From Lactobacillus sp. (GTDB lineage Bacteria > Pseudomonadota > Alphaproteobacteria > RF32 > CAG-239): DNA of 9,773 bases. Where the stretch lies: positions 1 through 9,773 of the forward strand of contig JAISFX010000084.1 of assembly GCA_031263385.1 (NCBI GenBank), written 5' to 3'. Within the stretch, counting starts at the first letter, position 1, and each line of letters begins with the position of its first letter. This document shows, in pieces, positions 5,553 through 9,773 of this stretch. The translations under genes and the position numbers were made by a program. Under the pieces are notes generated by a model, which saw only the letters and a program-made list of their open reading frames with translations, had not been told where the DNA came from and ran no database searches.

Positions 5553-5987
5553 ATGTTAAGTCCAAAAAGATTAAAGTTTCGCAAGCAGCATAAAGGCCGT
5601 ATTCACGGTGATGCTAAAGGCGGATACGAACTAAGTTTCGGTTCATACGGGTTGAAAGCTCTTCAGCCTGAGCGTATTACCGCACGTCAAATTGAGGCAG
5701 CTCGTCGTGCGATTACTCGTCAGATGAAAAGAGTTGGTAAAGTATGGATTAGAATATTCCCTGATGTTCCTGTGACAGATAAACCGGCAGAGGTTCGTAT
5801 GGGTAAAGGTAAGGGTTCAGTAGAATTCTGGGTAGCTAGAGTTAAACCTGGCCGCATTATGTTTGAGATTGAGGGTGTTAGTGAAGAAATCGCTCGTGAA
5901 GCATTTGCTTTAGGTGCGGCTAAGTTACCTATCAAGACCAAATTTGTTAAGCGCTTGAATTCTGATAAAAAAGAAGGAGAAGCATAA
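5553..5987 (+). CDS. rplP: 50S ribosomal protein L16 (uL16)
   Basis: L16 is a late-assembling 50S protein that positions tRNA at the A site. The 144-residue product begins '[19 protein letters not shown]' and has '[12 protein letters not shown]'-type sequence (42-53), 'KVWIRIFPD' (63-71) and '[20 protein letters not shown]' (81-100). Arg82 matches the E. coli arginine hydroxylated by RoxA/YcfD. About eight charged residues extend the C-terminus. AAGGA (5539-5543) is 9 bases before the ATG. An out-of-frame ATG at 5548 is nearer the SD and encodes only Met-Lys-Cys before a TAA that overlaps the rplP start region. The stop overlaps the rpmC start by one base (TAATG). Confidence 0.98.
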   Translation: MLSPKRLKFRKQHKGRIHGDAKGGYELSFGSYGLKALQPERITARQIEAARRAITRQMKRVGKVWIRIFPDVPVTDKPAEVRMGKGKGSVEFWVARVKPGRIMFEIEGVSEEIAREAFALGAAKLPIKTKFVKRLNSDKKEGEA

Positions 5988-6184
5988 TGGTTAAAACTAA
6001 AGATCTTCGTGCTATGACTTTGGATCAGTTGGAAGAAAAACTACTTCAAAATAAGAAGGAGCAATTCAACCTCCGCGTTCAGCAGTCTACCGGACAGTTG
6101 CAGAATACTGCAATGATTAGAAAAGTCCGTAAGGAGATAGCATTAATCAACACGCTCATTACTGAGCTTAAAAAGAAGAATTAG
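5987..6184 (+). CDS. rpmC: 50S ribosomal protein L29 (uL29)
   Basis: L29 is a small helical protein next to L23 near the exit tunnel. The 65 residues form two helices: '[20 protein letters not shown]' (10-29) and '[20 protein letters not shown]' (43-62). They are joined by the conserved '[13 protein letters not shown]' turn (30-42). The start overlaps the last base of rplP. Strong AAGGAG at 5974-5979, inside rplP, points to translational coupling. Confidence 0.97.
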   Translation: MVKTKDLRAMTLDQLEEKLLQNKKEQFNLRVQQSTGQLQNTAMIRKVRKEIALINTLITELKKKN

Positions 6185-6198
6185 GAGAAAAAGATATG
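6182..6198 (+). repeat. 17-base translation-initiation segment, copy 1 (rpmC/rpsQ junction)
   Basis: TAGGAGAAAAAGATATG contains most of the rpmC stop codon, the SD AGGAG and the rpsQ start codon. An identical copy lies at 8010-8026 in front of rpsH. Confidence 0.85.
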
Positions 6199-6432
6199 CC
6201 TAAACGTATTCTTCAAGGTGTTGTTGTTAGCGATAAACAGGATAAAACTGTCGTGGTCAGCGTAGAGCGTCAGGTTATGCACCCTGTTTATAAAAAGTTC
6301 ATTAAGAGAAGCAAAAAGTATGCTGCTCATGATGAAAATAATGAGTTCAAGATTGGTGATAAGGTTTCTATTGTAGAATCTAAGCCTTATTCAAAAACCA
6401 AAGCTTGGGCTGTATTGAGCAACAATGCTTAA
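6196..6432 (+). CDS. rpsQ: 30S ribosomal protein S17 (uS17)
   Basis: S17 is a primary 16S rRNA-binding protein of the 30S body with an OB-fold. The 78 residues include '[20 protein letters not shown]' (1-20), '[19 protein letters not shown]' (29-47) and '[20 protein letters not shown]' (51-70), all in canonical order. AGGAG (6183-6187) overlaps the rpmC stop and lies 8 bases before the ATG. In E. coli this is the last gene of the S10 operon; here only 19 bases follow before rplN. Confidence 0.98.
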   Translation: MPKRILQGVVVSDKQDKTVVVSVERQVMHPVYKKFIKRSKKYAAHDENNEFKIGDKVSIVESKPYSKTKAWAVLSNNA

Positions 6433-6451
6433 TTAAGGAAGGAATAAAAAA

Positions 6452-6820
6452 ATGATACAGATGCAAACCACCCTTGATGTTGCTGATAATAGTGGCGCCA
6501 AAAAGGTGCAGTGCATAAAGGTTCTTGGTGGTTCCAAGAGAATGCATGCCGGTGTGGGCGACATTATCGTTGTATCTATTAAAGATGCAATGCCTAAAGG
6601 TCGTGTTAAAAAAGGCGATGTGCACAAAGCTGTAATCGTTCGCACAGCAAGCGACATTAGACGTAAAGACGGCTCAGTTATCCGTTTTGACAATAATGCT
6701 GCTGTTCTTGTTAACAAAGATGGTGAGCCAATCGGTACTCGTATCTTTGGCCCTGTTACAAGAGAACTACGTGCGAAGAAATTTATGAAAATAATTTCAT
6801 TAGCACCGGAGGTATTATAA
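6452..6820 (+). CDS. rplN: 50S ribosomal protein L14 (uL14)
   Basis: L14 lies at the subunit interface, contacts L19 and 16S helix 14, and is the docking site of the silencing factor RsfS. The 122-residue length is canonical. '[20 protein letters not shown]' (1-20), '[10 protein letters not shown]' (21-30) and '[20 protein letters not shown]' (35-54) are family hallmarks. A doubled SD, AAGGAAGGAA (6435-6444), lies 7 bases before the ATG. In E. coli this gene opens the spc operon behind its own promoter; the gap here is too short for one. Confidence 0.98.
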   Translation: MIQMQTTLDVADNSGAKKVQCIKVLGGSKRMHAGVGDIIVVSIKDAMPKGRVKKGDVHKAVIVRTASDIRRKDGSVIRFDNNAAVLVNKDGEPIGTRIFGPVTRELRAKKFMKIISLAPEVL

Positions 6821-6821
6821 T

Positions 6822-7142
6822 ATGCCAAAGTTAAAAATAAAAAAAGGTGATCAGGTGATTGTTTTGTCTGGTGAAGACAAAGGAAAAACCGGTGAAGTAA
6901 TTAAAGCTATGCCAACTGAGAACAAGGTTCTTGTACAAGGTATTAATCTGGTTAAAAGACACCAGAAGCCAAGTCAGACAAACCCTGGCGGCATTATAAC
7001 TAAAGAGGCTGCTATTAATGCTTCTAACGTTGCTTTGATTGATCCTAAGTCTGGAAAGGCTACTCGCGTTAAGTACGACACATCTAAGGATGGTAAGAAA
7101 GTTCGCGTAGCGGTTAAATCCGGCGAAGTAATCGATAAATAG
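6822..7142 (+). CDS. rplX: 50S ribosomal protein L24 (uL24)
   Basis: L24 is an assembly initiator for the 50S subunit and binds the 5' end region of 23S rRNA. The 106 residues begin with a KOW motif, '[20 protein letters not shown]' (7-26). '[20 protein letters not shown]' (37-56) and '[18 protein letters not shown]' (68-85) follow. GGAGG (6808-6812) within the end of rplN is 9 bases upstream, and one base separates the genes. Confidence 0.98.
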   Translation: MPKLKIKKGDQVIVLSGEDKGKTGEVIKAMPTENKVLVQGINLVKRHQKPSQTNPGGIITKEAAINASNVALIDPKSGKATRVKYDTSKDGKKVRVAVKSGEVIDK

Positions 7143-7153
7143 GGGAAACATTT

Positions 7154-7693
7154 ATGACAAACTATCAAAAATTGTATGACGAGGTCGTAAAAAAGTCTCT
7201 TGTGGACACATTCGGTTACAAAAATCCACATGAGATTCCAAGATTGACCAAAATCGTCTTGAATATGGGTGTTGGCGAAGCTATCACCGATAAAAAGAAG
7301 CTTAATAATGCTGTAGAAGAAATGGCTTTAATCGCTGGTCAACAGCCGGTTGTTACAAAAGCTCGTAAGTCTATTGCTACTTTTAAGCTTAGAGAAGAAA
7401 TGCCTATCGGCTGCAAGGTTACTTTGCGTTCTACTAAAATGTATGAGTTCCTTGAGAGACTTGTTAATATGGCATTGCCTCGAATTAGAGACTTCCACGG
7501 TATTACAGGAAAGAACTTTGATGGTAAAGGTAACTTTGCTTTTGGTATCAAAGAACAGATTATTTTCCCTGAAATTAACTACGAAAAAGTAGAGAATGTA
7601 AGAGGAATGGATATCGTGATTTGTACAACAGCTAAAACTGATGAAGAAGCTAAAAAGCTGCTTCAAGGTTTTAATTTACCAATCAAGAAATAG
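7154..7693 (+). CDS. rplE: 50S ribosomal protein L5 (uL5)
   Basis: L5 joins 5S rRNA to the central protuberance with L18 and contacts P-site tRNA. Its length of 179 residues equals that of the E. coli protein. Signatures include '[16 protein letters not shown]' (28-43), '[19 protein letters not shown]' (117-135) and '[17 protein letters not shown]' (138-154). The SD GGGGA (7142-7146) begins in the rplX stop codon. In E. coli the regulator S8 binds the mRNA around the rplX-rplE junction; I saw no clear S8-like site here. Confidence 0.98.
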   Translation: MTNYQKLYDEVVKKSLVDTFGYKNPHEIPRLTKIVLNMGVGEAITDKKKLNNAVEEMALIAGQQPVVTKARKSIATFKLREEMPIGCKVTLRSTKMYEFLERLVNMALPRIRDFHGITGKNFDGKGNFAFGIKEQIIFPEINYEKVENVRGMDIVICTTAKTDEEAKKLLQGFNLPIKK

Positions 7694-7706
7694 GCGGAGG
7701 CAGTAA

Positions 7707-8012
7707 ATGGCTAAAACAAGTTTAGTATATAGGAACTTGAAGAGAGTGAAAATGTCTGAGAAGTATTCCAACGCTCGTAATAAATGCAAAGAGATCATTA
7801 TGAGCAAAGAGACTTCTATGGATGAGAAAATGCAAGCTCTTTTCAAATTGCAAGAGATGCCTCGCAATTCTGCTAAGGTAAGAATTAGAAACCGTTGTAG
7901 AATTACCGGACGTCCTCGTGGATATTACAGGAAATTTGACCTTGCTCGTAACGAATTAAGAGATATGGCGAGCTTTGGCGAAATTCCAGGTCTTAAGAAA
8001 TCAAGCTGGTAG
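7707..8012 (+). CDS. rpsN: 30S ribosomal protein S14 (uS14), zinc-independent form
   Basis: S14 binds 16S rRNA in the 30S head next to S3 and S10. The 101-residue length is that of the long 'C-minus' form. Only two isolated cysteines (27 and 64) are present and there are no CxxC pairs, so it cannot form the four-cysteine zinc ribbon of the short paralogue. '[20 protein letters not shown]' (61-80) and '[14 protein letters not shown]' (88-101) are typical of Proteobacteria. GGAGG (7696-7700) is 6 bases upstream of the ATG. Confidence 0.98.
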   Translation: MAKTSLVYRNLKRVKMSEKYSNARNKCKEIIMSKETSMDEKMQALFKLQEMPRNSAKVRIRNRCRITGRPRGYYRKFDLARNELRDMASFGEIPGLKKSSW

Positions 8013-8026
8013 GAGAAAAAGATATG
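8010..8026 (+). repeat. 17-base translation-initiation segment, copy 2 (rpsN/rpsH junction)
   Basis: Identical to 6182-6198. It includes the rpsN stop codon TAG, the SD AGGAG and the rpsH ATG. Confidence 0.85.
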
Positions 8027-8422
8027 TCTATGTCTGATCCTTTGGGCGATATGCTCACCCGCATTAGAAACGCTCAAAGAGCGAAGAAAACAGAAGTTGT
8101 TACTCCTGCTTCTCGCTTGCGTGAAAATGTGTTAGAAGTTCTGAAAAAAGAAGGCTTTATTGCAGGCTTTGAAAGAAGCAATGTTAGAGCTGGTATCGAT
8201 GAACTTAAAATTAAGTTAAAGTACCATGAAGGTACTTCTGTTATAACCGAAATTTACCGTGTTTCTACACCAGGAAGAAGAGTTTACTCTTCAGTTAAAG
8301 ATCTTCCTCGTGTATATAACGGCCTTGGAATTTCTATCATCTCTACACCAGCCGGTGTTATGAGTGATAATGAAGCTCGTAAGGCTAACGTTGGCGGTGA
8401 AATTCTTTGCCAAGTATTTTAA
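8024..8422 (+). CDS. rpsH: 30S ribosomal protein S8 (uS8)
   Basis: S8 is a primary binder of 16S rRNA helix 21 and, in E. coli, the translational repressor of the spc operon. The protein is 132 residues: '[16 protein letters not shown]' (5-20) at the N-terminus, '[20 protein letters not shown]' (80-99), and the C-terminal signature '[20 protein letters not shown]' (106-125). The annotated ATG has AGGAG 8 bases upstream; the ATG two codons later would also give a normal S8 but is farther from the SD. Confidence 0.97.
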   Translation: MSMSDPLGDMLTRIRNAQRAKKTEVVTPASRLRENVLEVLKKEGFIAGFERSNVRAGIDELKIKLKYHEGTSVITEIYRVSTPGRRVYSSVKDLPRVYNGLGISIISTPAGVMSDNEARKANVGGEILCQVF

Positions 8423-8434
8423 GGAGTTAACAAG

Positions 8435-8971
8435 ATGTCTAGAGTTGGAAAATATCCTGTTAAAGTTCCTGCCGGTGTTACTATTAACGTTGCTGAAAAC
8501 GTTATTACAGCGAAAGGCAAACTTGGAGAATTATCTTATGCATTTGATGAAAATCAAGTGGAATTGAAAGTAGAGGAAGGCTCTGTAGCTATTCTCCCTA
8601 AGGCTGAAACAAAAACAGCAAGAACTTTTTGGGGAACAACAAAAGCCAGAATCAATAACTTGGTTATTGGTGTTAGCGAAGGTTTCAAAAAAGACCTAGA
8701 GCTAATTGGTGTTGGTTACAAAGCGCGTACTCAGGGTAGTGATTTGATTTTGTCATTAGGTTTTTCTCATGACGTTGTTTTCAATACCCCTAAAGGAATT
8801 ACAATTGCCTGCACAACCCCTACCCAGATTAGCATCTCTGGTGCTGATAAGCAGTTAGTGGGTCAGGTAGCGGCTGAAATTCGCAAACACAGACTTCCTG
8901 AGCCTTACAAAGGTAAAGGTGTGAGATATGTTGGCGAGTATGTACGTCGTAAAGAAGGCAAGAAAAAATAA
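8435..8971 (+). CDS. rplF: 50S ribosomal protein L6 (uL6)
   Basis: L6 binds near the sarcin-ricin loop and the factor-binding site of the 50S subunit. The 178 residues form two repeats of the L6 fold. Visible landmarks are 'MSRVGKYPVKVPAGV' at the start, 'GFKKDLELIGVGYKA' (83-97), and the signature 'PEPYKGKGVRYVGEYVRRKE' (155-174) with a basic tail. AAGGAG (8421-8426) overlaps the rpsH stop codon and is 8 bases before the ATG. Confidence 0.98.
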   Translation: MSRVGKYPVKVPAGVTINVAENVITAKGKLGELSYAFDENQVELKVEEGSVAILPKAETKTARTFWGTTKARINNLVIGVSEGFKKDLELIGVGYKARTQGSDLILSLGFSHDVVFNTPKGITIACTTPTQISISGADKQLVGQVAAEIRKHRLPEPYKGKGVRYVGEYVRRKEGKKK

Positions 8972-8983
8972 GGAAAAAGTTAG

Positions 8984-9346
8984 ATGAGTACACCAAAAAA
9001 GTTATTTGATAAGAGAAAGGCTCGCGTTAGAACCGCGTTGAAAGAGGCTGCAAATGGAAAAGCCAGACTTTCAGTGTTCCGTTCTAATAAGCAAATCTAC
9101 GCTCAGATCATTGATGATGCTAAGGGAACAACTCTTGTTTCAGCTTCTACTTTAGAGAAAGAAGTAAGAGAAAAGTTAGCAAAGTCTTCTACAGTTGAAG
9201 CGGCTCAATATATCGGCACATTAGTTGCTGAGAGAGCTGTTAAGTCTGGGGTTAATGAAGTTATCTTCGATAGAGGTGGCTACATTTATCACGGTCGTGT
9301 TAAAGCTTTGGCAGATGCTGCACGCGCTGCTGGTTTGAAATTCTAA
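8984..9346 (+). CDS. rplR: 50S ribosomal protein L18 (uL18)
   Basis: L18 binds 5S rRNA and brings it, with L5, into the central protuberance. The 120-residue protein has a basic N-terminus (1-30), '[18 protein letters not shown]' (28-45), and the C-terminal signature '[20 protein letters not shown]' (95-114). AAGGA (8970-8974) overlaps the rplF stop and is 9 bases upstream. Confidence 0.98.
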   Translation: MSTPKKLFDKRKARVRTALKEAANGKARLSVFRSNKQIYAQIIDDAKGTTLVSASTLEKEVREKLAKSSTVEAAQYIGTLVAERAVKSGVNEVIFDRGGYIYHGRVKALADAARAAGLKF

Positions 9347-9358
9347 GGAGTGGATGTG

Positions 9359-9773
9359 ATGGCACAAGCTAATGATCGTCGTAAAACAGACAAAAAAACA
9401 GATGAATTGGTTGAGAAACTAGTTTATGTTAACCGTGTGGCTAAAACAGTAAAAGGCGGACGCACAATGAGCTTTGCTGCAGTTGTTGTAGTGGGCGATA
9501 AAAAAGGCCGCGTAGGATATGGTAACGGTAAAGCTACCGAAGTTCCTGATGCAATTGTTAAAGCTACTAATGAGGCAAAAAGAAACATGGTTCGCATTCC
9601 TCTTCGTGAGGGAAGAACTCTTCACCACGATATTACTGGCCGCTTCGGTGCAGGTAAGGTTGTTCTTAGAACAGCTCCTTCCGGTACCGGTATCATTGCG
9701 GGTGGTCCAATGCGTGCGATTTTTGAAGTGTTGGGCGTACAAGATGTGGTTGCTAAATCTTTGGGTTCAAACA
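9359..9773 (+). CDS. rpsE: 30S ribosomal protein S5 (uS5), 3' end outside window
   Basis: S5 sits at the mRNA entry site of the 30S subunit and affects decoding accuracy. The frame from ATG 9359 stays open to the right edge: 138 complete codons plus one base. '[19 protein letters not shown]' (24-42) is the start of the double-stranded-RNA-binding-like domain; its VKGGR loop is where spectinomycin-resistance changes occur in E. coli and looks wild type. '[17 protein letters not shown]' (50-66) and '[20 protein letters not shown]' (106-125) follow. AAGGAG (9345-9350), overlapping the rplR stop, is 8 bases upstream. A GTG at 9356 is in frame but too near the SD. An out-of-frame ATG-TGA (9354-9359) overlaps the start. 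Confidence 0.97.
   Translation, partial: MAQANDRRKTDKKTDELVEKLVYVNRVAKTVKGGRTMSFAAVVVVGDKKGRVGYGNGKATEVPDAIVKATNEAKRNMVRIPLREGRTLHHDITGRFGAGKVVLRTAPSGTGIIAGGPMRAIFEVLGVQDVVAKSLGSN

Noticed and set aside
6433..6828. 131-codon - strand frame opposite rplN
   Set aside because: It lies entirely opposite a clear L14 gene and has no recognisable product; a shadow frame.
9419..9742. 107-codon - strand frame opposite rpsE
   Set aside because: The + strand encodes a clear S5 with no break, so this is an antisense shadow.

Overview
This is an AT-rich bacterial chromosome segment dominated by the universally conserved S10-spc ribosomal protein cluster. The gene order is rpsJ-rplC-rplD-rplW-rplB-rpsS-rplV-rpsC-rplP-rpmC-rpsQ-rplN-rplX-rplE-rpsN-rpsH-rplF-rplR-rpsE, all on the + strand, with rpsE cut by the right edge. 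The S10, L2, S19, L14 and S14 proteins look alphaproteobacterial: S10 has the '[13 protein letters not shown]' end, L2 has '[17 protein letters not shown]', and S14 is the long form without a zinc ribbon. Together with the low GC, this suggests an AT-rich member of the Alphaproteobacteria, perhaps a host- or gut-associated one. That placement is inference from remembered family sequences, not a database search.

Layout. Positions 1-642 hold the 3' part of an unrecognised membrane protein gene with acidic, proline-rich repeats and about four membrane helices. It is followed by an inverted repeat (647-697) and a strong intrinsic terminator (712-756). Positions 757-1179 contain no gene but are rich in regulatory structure. 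There is a cluster of six GANTC sites at about one-helical-turn spacing (827-889), phased A/T tracts (901-937), a candidate promoter (935-963), and a structured leader of about 210 nt. The leader ends in a long UUCG-capped hairpin (1115-1156) just before the rpsJ ribosome-binding site.

rpsJ is separated from rplC by a 128-base non-coding gap. From rplC on, genes are packed with gaps of 1-19 bases, an 8-base overlap (rplD/rplW) and a 1-base overlap (rplP/rpmC). Many Shine-Dalgarno sequences overlap the preceding stop codon. No terminator or promoter space separates the 'S10' part (ending at rpsQ) from the 'spc' part (starting at rplN), so they probably form one transcript. The products are all structural parts of the 30S and 50S subunits, so co-transcription and translational coupling would serve balanced production. 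No tuf gene lies next to rpsJ, unlike the str-S10 arrangement common in this class, so the cluster seems to rely on its own promoter.

The most interesting signal is the GANTC cluster. GANTC is the target of the alphaproteobacterial cell-cycle methylase CcrM. Six sites in 63 bases is far above the background elsewhere in the window, which is roughly one per several hundred bases. It suggests that ribosomal protein expression, or some other local DNA function, may be tied to DNA methylation state.
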